Assembly (NCBI RefSeq): GCF_025165815.1
Contig: NZ_JAFFZE010000004.1
Coordinates: forward strand, 248,001 to 312,000
Length of the DNA stretch: 64,000 nucleotides
From: Actinophytocola gossypii
GTDB lineage: Bacteria > Actinomycetota > Actinomycetes > Mycobacteriales > Pseudonocardiaceae
Reading direction: 5' to 3'
Of the stretch, positions 24,074 to 32,960 are shown one piece after another. A model generated the notes under the pieces. That model saw only the letters and a program-made list of their open reading frames with translations, was not told the DNA's origin and did no database searches. Position 1 is the first letter of the stretch, and each line of letters opens with the position of its first letter. The position numbers were made by a program, and so were the translations under genes.

Positions 24074-25506
24074 CGGACGTGCTCGGGGCGGGCGCGGTCC
24101 GCGGGACGCTGTGGCTCGGGCTGGTGAACCTGGTCAGCAAGGGCAGCCAGGTGGTGGTCACCCTGACGCTGGCGGCGTTCCTGACCGAGGACGGGCTCGG
24201 CGCGGTGGCGCTCGCGGTGGCGGTGGTGAACATCGGCCAGGTCGTGCAGGCGATGGGCGTGTACGACGTGATCGGGCGGACCGCCGGGGATCCGGACCGG
24301 GTGGCGGCCACGGTGCTGACGCTGAGCGTGGCCGCCGGGGTCGCGCTCGCCGCGGTGCTCGCGCTCGCCGCCGGGCCGCTGGCCGCGCTGCTCGGCAGCC
24401 CGGACGCCGCGCCGCTGTTGCGGTTGGCCGCGCTGAGCCTGCCGTTCACCGCGGCGGGCGGCGTGCAGATGGCGCTGATGCACCGCCGCCTGGACTTCCG
24501 CCGCCGGATGCTGCCGGACGCGGGCAGCGCGGTGCTCGGCGCGGCGTTGACGGTGGTACTCGCCGCGGGCGGCACCGGCCCGGTGTCGCTGGTCGCCGGA
24601 CTGCTGTGCACCGCGGTCGCGCAGCCGCTGCTCGGCGCGGTCGTCGGGGTGCGGCCCCTGGCCGGCTGGGACGCGGCGGCGGCCGGGGAGGCGCTGCGCT
24701 GGATCGCGGTGGTCGGCCCGGCGGCGGTGGTGGCGATCCTGTTGGTGAACGTGGACTACCTGGCCATCGGGCACGTGCTCGGACCGGCCGAGGTCGGGGT
24801 GTACTCGCTGGCGTTCCGGATCGCCTGGGTGCCGTACGTGGTGGTGGCGGTGGTGCTGGCCGCGGTCGCGTTCCCGGTGTACGCGCGGCTGGTCCGGGCG
24901 GACGAGGAACTTCCGGCCGCGGTGGCCCGGTTCACCCGGGCCGCGCTGGTCGTGTGCGGCGGGCTGTACCTGGTGGCCGGGCTGCTCGCCGACCACGTGG
25001 TGCTGCTCGGGTCGCGGTGGGCGCCGGCGGCCCCGGCGCTGGTGCTGCTGTGCGCCTACGGGCTGGGGCTCGGCCTGCTGCACACCTGGTACCAGGCGCT
25101 CAAGGCGGCCGGGTACGCGCGCCGGTACCTGCTGCTGGAGGTCACCCACCTGGTCACGCTGGCCGGCGCGCTCGTCGTGGTCACCCGGCACGGCGTGGTC
25201 GCGGTCGCCGCCGCGCAGGCCGTGGTCGCCTGGGTGCTGGTCGCGGTGGCCTGGCGCGCGCTGGCCCGCCGGGGGCTCGCCTTCCCGGGGGCCGAGCTGG
25301 CCGGGATGGCCGGCGGTGTGCTCGGCGCGGCGGTGCCGTGTGTGGCGGTCGCGTTGCTCGCCGACCGGCTGCTCGGCCCGCCCGCCTCGGTGCCCGCGAC
25401 GGTCGCCGAGGCACTGCTGCTGGCGGCGACCTACGCCGGCGCGTCCCTGCTCACCCAGCGCGCCGCCGTCCGCGAGCTGCGCGCACTGTCGGGAGGTACG
25501 CGGTGA
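24070..25506 (+). CDS. Wzx-like polysaccharide flippase (MOP superfamily)
   Basis: A 478-aa protein with about twelve to fourteen hydrophobic segments. The N-terminus has NLVSKGSQVVVTLTLAAFL, as in lipopolysaccharide flippases, followed by a RIAWVPYVVV region in the second half. It should move the lipid-linked repeat unit to the outer face for the polymerase at 19461. The GTG start overlaps the previous stop by four bases, as throughout this operon. Confidence 0.83.
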   Translation: MTDVLGAGAVRGTLWLGLVNLVSKGSQVVVTLTLAAFLTEDGLGAVALAVAVVNIGQVVQAMGVYDVIGRTAGDPDRVAATVLTLSVAAGVALAAVLALAAGPLAALLGSPDAAPLLRLAALSLPFTAAGGVQMALMHRRLDFRRRMLPDAGSAVLGAALTVVLAAGGTGPVSLVAGLLCTAVAQPLLGAVVGVRPLAGWDAAAAGEALRWIAVVGPAAVVAILLVNVDYLAIGHVLGPAEVGVYSLAFRIAWVPYVVVAVVLAAVAFPVYARLVRADEELPAAVARFTRAALVVCGGLYLVAGLLADHVVLLGSRWAPAAPALVLLCAYGLGLGLLHTWYQALKAAGYARRYLLLEVTHLVTLAGALVVVTRHGVVAVAAAQAVVAWVLVAVAWRALARRGLAFPGAELAGMAGGVLGAAVPCVAVALLADRLLGPPASVPATVAEALLLAATYAGASLLTQRAAVRELRALSGGTR

Positions 25507-26585
25507 GGGTTGTGCACGTGACCCAGCCGGTGACGGCCGGCGTGGCCGAGGTGGTGCGCCAGTTCGCCGTCGCGCAGCGGGACCGCGGCTGGTCGGTCAC
25601 CGTGGTGTGCCCGCCGACCGGCTGGCTCCCCGAGCGGTGCCGCGCGGCTGGCGTCGACGTGTGCGCGTGGCCCGCCACCCGGAACCCCGGCCCGCGCGTG
25701 GCCGGCGAGGTGCTGCGGCTGCGCCGGATCCTGCGCCGGCTCGACCCGGACGCGGTGCACCTGCACAGCTCGAAGGCCGGGCTCGCCGGCCGGCTCGCGG
25801 TGCGCGGCCGGCGGCCCACGGTGTTCCAGCCCCACATGTGGTCCTTCCAGGTCTCCCCCGCCGCCGTGGCGTGGGAGCGGTTCGCGGCCCGCTGGACGCA
25901 CCAGCTGGTGTGCGTCAGCGACGACGAGCTGGAGGTGGGCCGCGCGGCGCGGATCGGCACGCCCGCGGAGGTGGTGTGCAACGGCGTGGACACCGAGCGG
26001 CTGCGCCCGGCGGACCGGGTCGCCGCCCGGCGCCGGCTGGGGCTGCCGCTGGACTCGCCGGTCGCGGTGTGCGTCGGCCGCCTGGCGCCGCTCAAGGGCC
26101 AGGACCAGCTGCTGTCCGCGTGGCCGGCGGTGCTGGCCGAGGTGCCGGACGCCCGGCTGGTCCTCGTCGGCGACGGCCCGATGACCGAGCCGTGGCGGGC
26201 AGGGCACCCGGTCGCCCGGCACGGTTCGGTCGTGTGGTGGGGCCACAGCGACGACGTCGCCACGCACTACGCCGCCGCGGACGTGGTGGTGCTCCCGTCC
26301 CGCGCGGAGGGCATGGCGCTGGTGCCGCTGGAGGCGATGGCGTGCGGCCGCTCGGTGGTGGCGTTCGACGTGGGCGGGGTCCGGCAGAGCCTGGCCGGCG
26401 GCGGTGCCGTGCTGCCGGCGGGCGACGTGCCCGCCCTGGCCGAGGCCCTCGCCGGCCGCCTGGCCTACCCGGTACTCGCCGACCACGAGGGCCGCCTGGG
26501 CCGCCGCCGCGCCGTCGACCTGTTCGGCGCCGACCGGGCCGGCGACCGGGTGGCCACCCTGCTCGAGAAGCTGGTGACCGGGTGA
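25503..26585 (+). CDS. Family 4 glycosyltransferase
   Basis: A 360-aa GT-B enzyme starting VVHVTQPVTAGVAEVV. The acceptor domain carries HLHSSKAGLAGR, seen in many capsular galactosyl- or glucosyltransferases. The donor domain has VGRLAPLKGQD, VGDGPM and EGMALVPLEAMACG. It is coupled to the flippase gene and to the following glycosyltransferase by four-base overlaps. Donor and linkage are unknown. Confidence 0.9.
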   Translation: MRVVHVTQPVTAGVAEVVRQFAVAQRDRGWSVTVVCPPTGWLPERCRAAGVDVCAWPATRNPGPRVAGEVLRLRRILRRLDPDAVHLHSSKAGLAGRLAVRGRRPTVFQPHMWSFQVSPAAVAWERFAARWTHQLVCVSDDELEVGRAARIGTPAEVVCNGVDTERLRPADRVAARRRLGLPLDSPVAVCVGRLAPLKGQDQLLSAWPAVLAEVPDARLVLVGDGPMTEPWRAGHPVARHGSVVWWGHSDDVATHYAAADVVVLPSRAEGMALVPLEAMACGRSVVAFDVGGVRQSLAGGGAVLPAGDVPALAEALAGRLAYPVLADHEGRLGRRRAVDLFGADRAGDRVATLLEKLVTG

Positions 26586-27739
26586 CCCGAACCCATGCGA
26601 TGAGTCCGCGGGTGGCGTTCGTGCTCACGCAGGACAGTGGGGGCCCGGTGGACGTGACGGTGGCGCTGGCGGCGGCGTTGGTCGAGGCGGGTGTCGAGGT
26701 GCGGGTGTTCGGGCCGGAGCCGAGGCGCGGCGCCGAACGGATCGCGGGCCGGCACGAGGACGTCGTGGTGGCGCGGAAGGGTGACGTGCGCGGCGCGCGG
26801 CGGGTGCGGGCGGCGGTACGGGCCTGGCGGCCGGACGTCGTGCACGCCCAGGACCGCCGGGCCGGGCTGGTGGCGGCGGGGCTGCGCCGGGAGCTGCCCG
26901 TCGTGCACACCTACCACGGCGTGCCGGACGACGTCACCGAGCCGTGGTTCCGCGGCCGCACCGGCGCTCCACCACCCTCGGCCTACACCAGGACCGTGCT
27001 GGCGGCGGACGCCGTCGTCGCCCGGCTCGTGGCTCGTACCGTCGTGCCGGCCGACGCCATGGGCGCGTTCCTCCGGCGCCGCCTCCGGGTTCCGGCCGAC
27101 CGCGTCGTCCACCTCGACAACGCCGTCGAGCTGCCCGACCCGGCACCGCCGTCGGGGGCCGTGCGGCGCCTGGTGTTCGTCGGCCTGCTCGTGGAGCGGA
27201 AGGGGCTGCGCACGCTGCTGGACGCGCTCGCCATCCCGGGCACCATGCCGCCGGACGCCACGCTGACCGTCGTCGGCGACGGCCCGGAGCGGGCCGCCGC
27301 GGAACGCTCCGCCACGCGCCGGGAGCTCGCCGGGCGGGTGCGGTTCCTCGGGTTCCGCACCGACGTCCCCCGACTGCTGCGCGAGCACGACGCCCTGGTC
27401 CTTCCCTCCACGATGGAGCAGCAACCGCTGGTCGTCGCCGAGGCCATGGCCGCCGGGAAGCCCGTGCTGGCCACCGAGACCGGCGGCGTGGCCGACATGC
27501 TCGGCGCGCACGCGCGGCTCGCCGCCCCTGGCGACGTCGCCGGGCTCGCGGCGGGGCTGCGGGAGCTGTTCGCCGAGCCCGATCCGGGCCGCGCGGGGCG
27601 GCTGCTCGCCGCCGCCGCGCGGGAGCGGTTCGCGCCGGAGGTCAGCGCCCGCCGTCACCTCGCGTTGTACCGGCGGCTGATCCCCGCTCCGGCTTCACCA
27701 GCACCACCCCGTCGGCGGCGGCCAGCTCGACCTGGGTGA
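26582..27739 (+). CDS. Family 4 glycosyltransferase, convergently overlapped
   Basis: A 385-aa GT-B enzyme with VAFVLTQDSGGPVDV at the N-terminus, DVVHAQDRRAG and HTYHGV in the acceptor domain, and VGLLVERKGLRT, VGDGPER and MEQQPLVVAEAMAAG in the donor domain. It is the last gene of the rightward operon. Its last 98 bases overlap the convergent lipoprotein gene, and its Pro/Arg-rich C-terminal tail is encoded entirely in that overlap, so the tail is probably not essential. GTG at 26582 is chosen for its overlap; a downstream ATG at 26600 is possible. Confidence 0.88.
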   Translation: MTRTHAMSPRVAFVLTQDSGGPVDVTVALAAALVEAGVEVRVFGPEPRRGAERIAGRHEDVVVARKGDVRGARRVRAAVRAWRPDVVHAQDRRAGLVAAGLRRELPVVHTYHGVPDDVTEPWFRGRTGAPPPSAYTRTVLAADAVVARLVARTVVPADAMGAFLRRRLRVPADRVVHLDNAVELPDPAPPSGAVRRLVFVGLLVERKGLRTLLDALAIPGTMPPDATLTVVGDGPERAAAERSATRRELAGRVRFLGFRTDVPRLLREHDALVLPSTMEQQPLVVAEAMAAGKPVLATETGGVADMLGAHARLAAPGDVAGLAAGLRELFAEPDPGRAGRLLAAAARERFAPEVSARRHLALYRRLIPAPASPAPPRRRRPARPG

Positions 27740-28883
27740 CGGGCGCGCCCTTCAGGTCGACCAGGCCGCCGGGCGGCTTCACCGTGGCCGCCGTGGCGGT
27801 GGGGTTCACCGCGACCCAGCCGCCGGTGTACGTGCGGGTCCACACGCCGTTGGTGTGCCGCGTGGCCCGGTCGACGGCCTCGCCGAGCCCGGTGTCCTGC
27901 AGGTGCGACCACTCCGGGTCCAGGTAGGTCTCGGTGGTGGCCCTGGTCCAGCACGTGTGCGGGCCGGCGAGCAGCGCGGCGCTCGCGTACCCGGCGCGTT
28001 CCTGGCGGTCGTCGGTGGTCTTGGTGATCAGCAGCAGCCAGGACTCGCCGAGCGCGGCCTGCGCGCGCAGTTCCTCCCACTCGTTGCCGCGGAACGTGAT
28101 CAGCCCGCCGGTGCCGCCGTCGTCGCGGAAGCCGAAGTTCTCCTCCATCGCCCCGCTGAACCGGCCGTGCGCGGTCCACCGGCCCGGGATCAGGTGCGTC
28201 TCGGACACGTTGGGCACGAACATCTTCCCGGCCTTCTCCAGTGCCGTACCGGCCACGGCGAGGAACGCGTCGAGCCCGTCGCGGAGCTTGCGGTCGGTCT
28301 GCTGGGCGTTCGCGGTGCCCTCGAGGATCGCGGACGAGTAGTGGGAGAGGGTGTTGAAGTCGTTGTCGGCGAGCACCCCGTCCCAGCCCTCGCGGGTGAC
28401 CTCCTCGGTGACGGCCTTCGCCCACGCCTTCTGGTAGGCGGGGTCCCACACGGTCATCTGCCAGTGCTTCGGGTAGCCGTTCCACTCGATGCGCTTGCCC
28501 GCGGTGTCCAGGGCGAACCACTGCGGGTTGTTGCGCTGCGCGTCGAAGTAGCCGATGCCGCTGGGCAGCCAGGTGGCGTCGGTGTCGCCGTGCACGGCTC
28601 CCGGGTAGTTGCGGGTGCTGGACAGATCCTTGTAGACCAGCACCTTCACCTTCGGGTTGAGCTCGTGCAGCGTGCGCATCGCCTCGGTCTCGGTGGCGTT
28701 GAGCACGACGACGTCGTAGCGCTTCGCCGCGAGCTCGAGGTCCTCGTCGGTCGGTGGTTCGCCGATGCCGTACCACCAGGCGCAGGGCGCGAGCGGTCGC
28801 GGCGGCGGGGCGGTCGCCCAGCCTGGCGCGCAGGACGCGGCGAGCAGCGTGGCCGCACACGCCGTGGCGAGCATCCGGATCAT
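27642..28883 (-). CDS. Lipoprotein putative glycoside hydrolase (GHL15-like)
   Basis: A 413-aa secreted lipoprotein: a short basic start, a hydrophobic stretch and the lipobox LAASC with the lipidated Cys at about 21. The rest looks like a TIM-barrel glycosidase of the putative GHL15 group: WWYGIG, KVLVYKDLSS, GWDGVLADNDFN (likely catalytic acids) and ENFGF. It probably trims or releases the polysaccharide made by this locus. The AGGAGGGG ribosome site lies inside the end of the upstream transferase gene, and the ATG overlaps that stop by four bases. Confidence 0.75.
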   Translation of the reverse strand: MIRMLATACAATLLAASCAPGWATAPPPRPLAPCAWWYGIGEPPTDEDLELAAKRYDVVVLNATETEAMRTLHELNPKVKVLVYKDLSSTRNYPGAVHGDTDATWLPSGIGYFDAQRNNPQWFALDTAGKRIEWNGYPKHWQMTVWDPAYQKAWAKAVTEEVTREGWDGVLADNDFNTLSHYSSAILEGTANAQQTDRKLRDGLDAFLAVAGTALEKAGKMFVPNVSETHLIPGRWTAHGRFSGAMEENFGFRDDGGTGGLITFRGNEWEELRAQAALGESWLLLITKTTDDRQERAGYASAALLAGPHTCWTRATTETYLDPEWSHLQDTGLGEAVDRATRHTNGVWTRTYTGGWVAVNPTATAATVKPPGGLVDLKGAPVTQVELAAADGVVLVKPERGSAAGTTRGDGGR

Positions 28884-30409
28884 CGGCCCCTCCTGAACAG
28901 CAGTTCGCCCACGGTCAACACGATGATCTTCAGGTCGAGCCAGAGCGACCAGTTCGCGATGTAGTAGTTGTCGTACCTGGCCCGTTCGGCGATCGAGGTG
29001 TCCCCGCGCAGCCCGTGCACCTGGGCCAGGCCGGTCAGCCCGGTCGGCACGCGGTGCCTGGCCCAGTACAGCTCGTGGATGCTGGAGAACCGGCGGACGA
29101 ACCCGGGCCGCTCCGGCCGGGGCCCGACGACGGACATGTCGCCGCGCAGGATGTTCCACAGCTGCGGCAGCTCGTCGAGTGAGGTGCGGCGCAGGAACCG
29201 GCCGACCGGGCCGACCCGCGCGTCCCCGGCGACCGACCACCGGCTCTGCGAGTCGTCCACGGCGCCCTGGCGCACGCTGCGGAGCTTGTAGAGCAGGAAG
29301 GTGCGGTCGTCCATGCCGACCCGCACCTGGCGGAAGATCACCGGCCGCCCGCTCTCCACCAGCACCGCGAGCGCGCACAGGCCGATCACGGGCGCCAGTG
29401 CGACCAGCGCGGCCCCGGCCAGCACCACGTCCAGGGCGCGCTTGACCCACCAGCTCGGGCGGCTGGTCGGCGCGGTGCTCAGCCGGATCAGCGGGTAGCT
29501 GCACACCCGCTCGATGTCGGGGCCGTCCTGGTACAGCTCGTACATCCGGGGCACCACGAGGACCGTGCAGCCGAGCCGGTGCGCGGCGATGGCGGCGTCC
29601 ACCACCGGCGACTCGCGGGCGTGGGAGAACGCGAGGACCACGGTGCCGACCCGCAGCCGGACGATCGCGCCGGACAGGTCGCCGGTGAGCAGTTCCATCG
29701 GCAGGTCGGCCGGGTCGAGGCTGGGCTCGGCGTCGACGAAGCCCACCGGCCGCAGCCCGAACTCGGGGTGCCTCGCCATGGTGCCGGCGAGGTCGACCCC
29801 CACCTTGCCGGCGCCGACGACGATCGTCCGGTCGCACCGGCCGAGCCGCCGCCGGCACCACCGGCCGAGCGCGAAGACCGCGAGGCGCACCGGCTCACCG
29901 ATCGCCGCGGCGAGCACCACCGTCCACTGCACGGCCCTGGTGGTCGCCTCGTCCTGGCCGCTGACCAGCGCGGCACAGGTGAGGAGCGCGAACGCGATCG
30001 CCGTCGCGCCGGCCGACCGGGGCAGGTCGTGCAGCCAGGAGAGCATCAGGCGGCGCCGGTAGAGCCGGCTCGTGGCCCGCACCGCGAGGAACACGGCCGC
30101 GGTCGCGGCGGCCCACAGCACCGGCGAGGGCACTCCCGCCCACACCTGGACCGGCGCGGCCGGCTCCATCCAGGCGCCCGGCGCCACAGGCACAGGCGGC
30201 GCCGTCGGCACGGCCGGCACCGCCGGCGTGGCCGCCATCGTCGGGGCGATGGTCAGGCCGGCGGCGAGGGCGCCGAGGTCGACCGCGAGGAGCAGCACGG
30301 CGACGGCGTTGACCCGGCTGAGCAGTTCCCGGCGCGGGACGTGCTCGTTGCGCGCGCCGGGCAGCCAGGTGGGCCGGCGGCGGACCGCCGGCGGTGTCTC
30401 GGTCAGCAT
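28880..30409 (-). CDS. Initiating polyprenyl-phosphate sugar-1-phosphate transferase
   Basis: A 509-aa exopolysaccharide initiating enzyme (WbaP/PssY-like). N-terminal membrane segments are at about 35-160, with a Pro/Ala-rich outer loop at about 55-90. A CoA-binding-like middle domain has VVGAGKVGVDLAG. The C-terminal transferase domain has WWVKRALDVVLAG, FRQVRVGMDD, LRRTSLDELPQLWNIL and VGPRPERPGFV. It moves a sugar-1-phosphate to undecaprenyl phosphate as the first step of repeat-unit assembly. It faces left and forms a short operon with the lipoprotein glycosidase. Confidence 0.9.
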   Translation of the reverse strand: MLTETPPAVRRRPTWLPGARNEHVPRRELLSRVNAVAVLLLAVDLGALAAGLTIAPTMAATPAVPAVPTAPPVPVAPGAWMEPAAPVQVWAGVPSPVLWAAATAAVFLAVRATSRLYRRRLMLSWLHDLPRSAGATAIAFALLTCAALVSGQDEATTRAVQWTVVLAAAIGEPVRLAVFALGRWCRRRLGRCDRTIVVGAGKVGVDLAGTMARHPEFGLRPVGFVDAEPSLDPADLPMELLTGDLSGAIVRLRVGTVVLAFSHARESPVVDAAIAAHRLGCTVLVVPRMYELYQDGPDIERVCSYPLIRLSTAPTSRPSWWVKRALDVVLAGAALVALAPVIGLCALAVLVESGRPVIFRQVRVGMDDRTFLLYKLRSVRQGAVDDSQSRWSVAGDARVGPVGRFLRRTSLDELPQLWNILRGDMSVVGPRPERPGFVRRFSSIHELYWARHRVPTGLTGLAQVHGLRGDTSIAERARYDNYYIANWSLWLDLKIIVLTVGELLFRRGR

Positions 30410-30735
30410 CGTTCACCTTTTCGGGGGACGGCCGGCCACACCGCGCCACCCCCACTACGTTCACCCATTCAAATCCACCCGAAAGAGGTCGCCAAAGCGT
30501 TCACGAATATCTCTGCGTTAGAAGGAGCACGTTCAACCGTCGCTATTCACCCCATCGAGGACCTGCATCTTCACTCCTTCAGGCAACTGACTGCCGTTCG
30601 TGTCACCGCATTGTCCGACCATTGCTCGATTTTCACGGAACCGGCCGAAAAATGCCGAGGGACGCGCCAGCAAAGAGACCGAACAGGGCGATAATTCTGC
30701 TGCTTCCCGAAGTCGATCATTGGTGAGGGGTACGA
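30410..30735. promoter_or_regulatory. Divergent intergenic region, AT-richer than its flanks
   Basis: 326 bases between the leftward initiating-transferase gene and the rightward GT2 gene, so it must hold promoters for both. It is locally AT-rich (for example near 30480-30560 and 30640-30720). No convincing -35/-10 pair, riboswitch or coding region was found. Confidence 0.45.
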
Positions 30736-31569
30736 GTGGCAGTCGAAGAGGTCCAGGTGCTCGACGCGCCGGCACCGGAGGTCCAACCCGCGGCGCGCGC
30801 CACCCGCATCCGGTCCAGGGGCCGCGCGCACGTCGTGCTGCCCGCCTACAACGAGGCGGCCGCGCTCCCCTCCCTGCTGGACCGGCTCGCCGCGCAGGCC
30901 AGCACCGAGCAGCTCACCGTCTGGGTGGTCGACGACGGCTCCGTCGACGACACCGCCGCCGTCGCCGAGGCGGGCGTGCCGGGCCTCGACGTGCGCCTGG
31001 TGCGCCACGACGCCAACGCCGGGCTCGGCCAGGCGCTGCGCACCGGTCTGCACGCCGTGCTCGACGTGGCGGGCGACGACGACGTCGCGGTCGTCATGGA
31101 CGCCGACGACACCCACGACCCCGCGCTGCTGCGTCCGCTGCTCGACCAGATCCAGGCCGGCGCGGACATCGCGATCTGCTCCCGGTTCGTCCCCGGCGGC
31201 GACGACAGCACCGCCCCGCCGCTGCGCAGGCTGCTGTCCCGGGCCGCCGCGCTGCTGTTCCGCCGCGTGCTGCGGGTCGACGGCGTGCGCGACTTCACCA
31301 GCGGCTACCGCGCCTACCGGGTCGACCTGCTGGAACGGGCGACGCTGCACTGGGGCGAACGGCTGGTCGAGGAACGCGGCTTCGCCTGCATGGTGGAGCT
31401 GCTGCTCAAGCTCAGGCACTGCGACCCGGTGGTCGCCGAGGTCCCGCTGCCGCTGCGCTACGACCGCAAACCCGGCGCCAGCAAGCTCGCCCTGCGCCGC
31501 ACCGTCGGCCAGTACCTCCTGCTGCTGCTGCGTACGCGGCTCACGCCGCCGCCGCACCGGGAGCTGTGA
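30736..31569 (+). CDS. Family 2 glycosyltransferase (dolichol-phosphate-mannose-synthase-like)
   Basis: A 277-aa GT-A enzyme: VVLPAYNEAAALPSLL, VVDDGSVDDT, MDADDTHDP (the DxD metal site) and FTSGYRAYR. No C-terminal membrane helices of the long type are present, so it is like the soluble polyprenyl-phosphate sugar synthases. These could supply the lipid-phosphate sugar used by the GT87-like enzyme at 22802. The GTG at 30736 follows GAGGGG. It overlaps the next gene by one base. Confidence 0.87.
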   Translation: MAVEEVQVLDAPAPEVQPAARATRIRSRGRAHVVLPAYNEAAALPSLLDRLAAQASTEQLTVWVVDDGSVDDTAAVAEAGVPGLDVRLVRHDANAGLGQALRTGLHAVLDVAGDDDVAVVMDADDTHDPALLRPLLDQIQAGADIAICSRFVPGGDDSTAPPLRRLLSRAAALLFRRVLRVDGVRDFTSGYRAYRVDLLERATLHWGERLVEERGFACMVELLLKLRHCDPVVAEVPLPLRYDRKPGASKLALRRTVGQYLLLLLRTRLTPPPHREL

Positions 31570-32960
31570 TGGGCACCGGCTCCGTCACGGTCGTCGGCGG
31601 CGGCATCTGCGGCCTCGCGGTCGCGCACCGGCTCGCCCGCAGCGGGCACCGGGTGACCCTGCTCGAGGGCAGCGACCAACTCGGCGGGCTCGGCACGTTC
31701 TTCCCGTGGCGGGACGGCTGGGTCGAGCGCTTCTACCACTGCGTGATGCCCTCCGACGACGACCTGCTCGGCCTGCTCGACGAGCTGGGCCTGCGCGACA
31801 CGGTCGGCTGGCGGCGCACGAGCATGGGCATGGTCGTCGGTGGGCGGCACCACCCGTTCAACACCGCGGCCGACCTGCTCCGGTTCTCCCCGCTGCGCCC
31901 GTTGGACCGCGTCCGCTTCGGCGTGGTGTCGCTGCTGCTGCGGCAGCTGGGTCGCGGCCGGGACCTCGACCGCACCCGCACCGAGGACTGGCTGCGTGGC
32001 CTGTACGGCGACGCCGTCTGGGAGACCCTGCTGGCGCCGATGTTCGGCGCGAAGTTCGGCCGGTCCTTCCCGGACGTGCCCGCGCTGTACCTGTGGCAGC
32101 GGCTCGGCCGCGAGCGCAACGTCGCCACCCGGGGCTACCCGGCGGGCGGCTACAAGTCGATCATCGACGCGCTGCGTGCCGCGCTCGAGGCACGCGGCGC
32201 CACGGTCCGCGTCTCGACCCCGGTCGAGCGGATGTCCGTCCTGGACGCCGGCATGCGGGTCACGCTGCCCGGCGGCGAGACGCTCGACGCCGACCGGGTG
32301 GTGTCCACGCTGCCGCTGCCGCAGCTGCGCAGGGTCGCCGACGACGACCTCGCCGCGCGGCTGCCCGCCGTCGAGGTGCCCTACCAGGGTGTGGTGAACG
32401 CGTTGTTCTTCCTGCGCCGCCCGCTCGCCGGGCACTACTGGACGCCGGTGGTGCGCTCGGGCACCGACTTCGACGGTCTGGTGGAGATGTCCGCGCTGGC
32501 CGGCGTCGCGCCCTACGACGGCCGGCACCTGGCGTACGCGATGCGTTACGTCGACCGCGACGACCCGCTGTTCCACGAGGACGACGCCGGCATCGCCGCG
32601 CGGTGGACCGAGCAGCTGTGCACCCTCTACTCAGGACTCCCGCTGCGCGCGGCGGACGTCGACGAGGTGCGGGTGTTCAAGGCGCCGTTCGTGGAACCGG
32701 TGTACCCGCTGGGATATCTGGCGCGGCGGCCGCCGGTGGAGGTGGCCGGGACCTCGCTCCTGCTGGCGACCACCGCGCACGTGTACCCGGCGGTCACCAG
32801 CTGGAACTCGAGCGTGCGCCTGGCGAATCAGGTCGCCGCGGCCATCGGCACCGCCACGGCCGCCCGCGACTCCGCCGGGGACTCCGCCGGCGATCCCGAC
32901 CCGGCCAGCAGCCGCCGCACCGCCGCCGCGATCCGCGCCGACGGCGACCCGGTGCCGTAG
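31569..32960 (+). CDS. FAD-dependent oxidoreductase, UDP-galactopyranose-mutase/desaturase-like
   Basis: A 463-aa flavoprotein. Its Rossmann start is VVGGGICGLAVAHRLARSG, followed by LEGSDQLGGL, and a later GTSLLLATTAHVYPAVTSWN segment closes the FAD site. Overall similarity is to the NAD(P)-binding amine-oxidase/protoporphyrinogen-oxidase/UDP-galactopyranose-mutase group often found with DPM-like GT2 genes in polysaccharide loci. The reaction is not predictable. Its last 133 bases overlap the convergent epimerase gene. Confidence 0.75.
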   Translation: MGTGSVTVVGGGICGLAVAHRLARSGHRVTLLEGSDQLGGLGTFFPWRDGWVERFYHCVMPSDDDLLGLLDELGLRDTVGWRRTSMGMVVGGRHHPFNTAADLLRFSPLRPLDRVRFGVVSLLLRQLGRGRDLDRTRTEDWLRGLYGDAVWETLLAPMFGAKFGRSFPDVPALYLWQRLGRERNVATRGYPAGGYKSIIDALRAALEARGATVRVSTPVERMSVLDAGMRVTLPGGETLDADRVVSTLPLPQLRRVADDDLAARLPAVEVPYQGVVNALFFLRRPLAGHYWTPVVRSGTDFDGLVEMSALAGVAPYDGRHLAYAMRYVDRDDPLFHEDDAGIAARWTEQLCTLYSGLPLRAADVDEVRVFKAPFVEPVYPLGYLARRPPVEVAGTSLLLATTAHVYPAVTSWNSSVRLANQVAAAIGTATAARDSAGDSAGDPDPASSRRTAAAIRADGDPVP

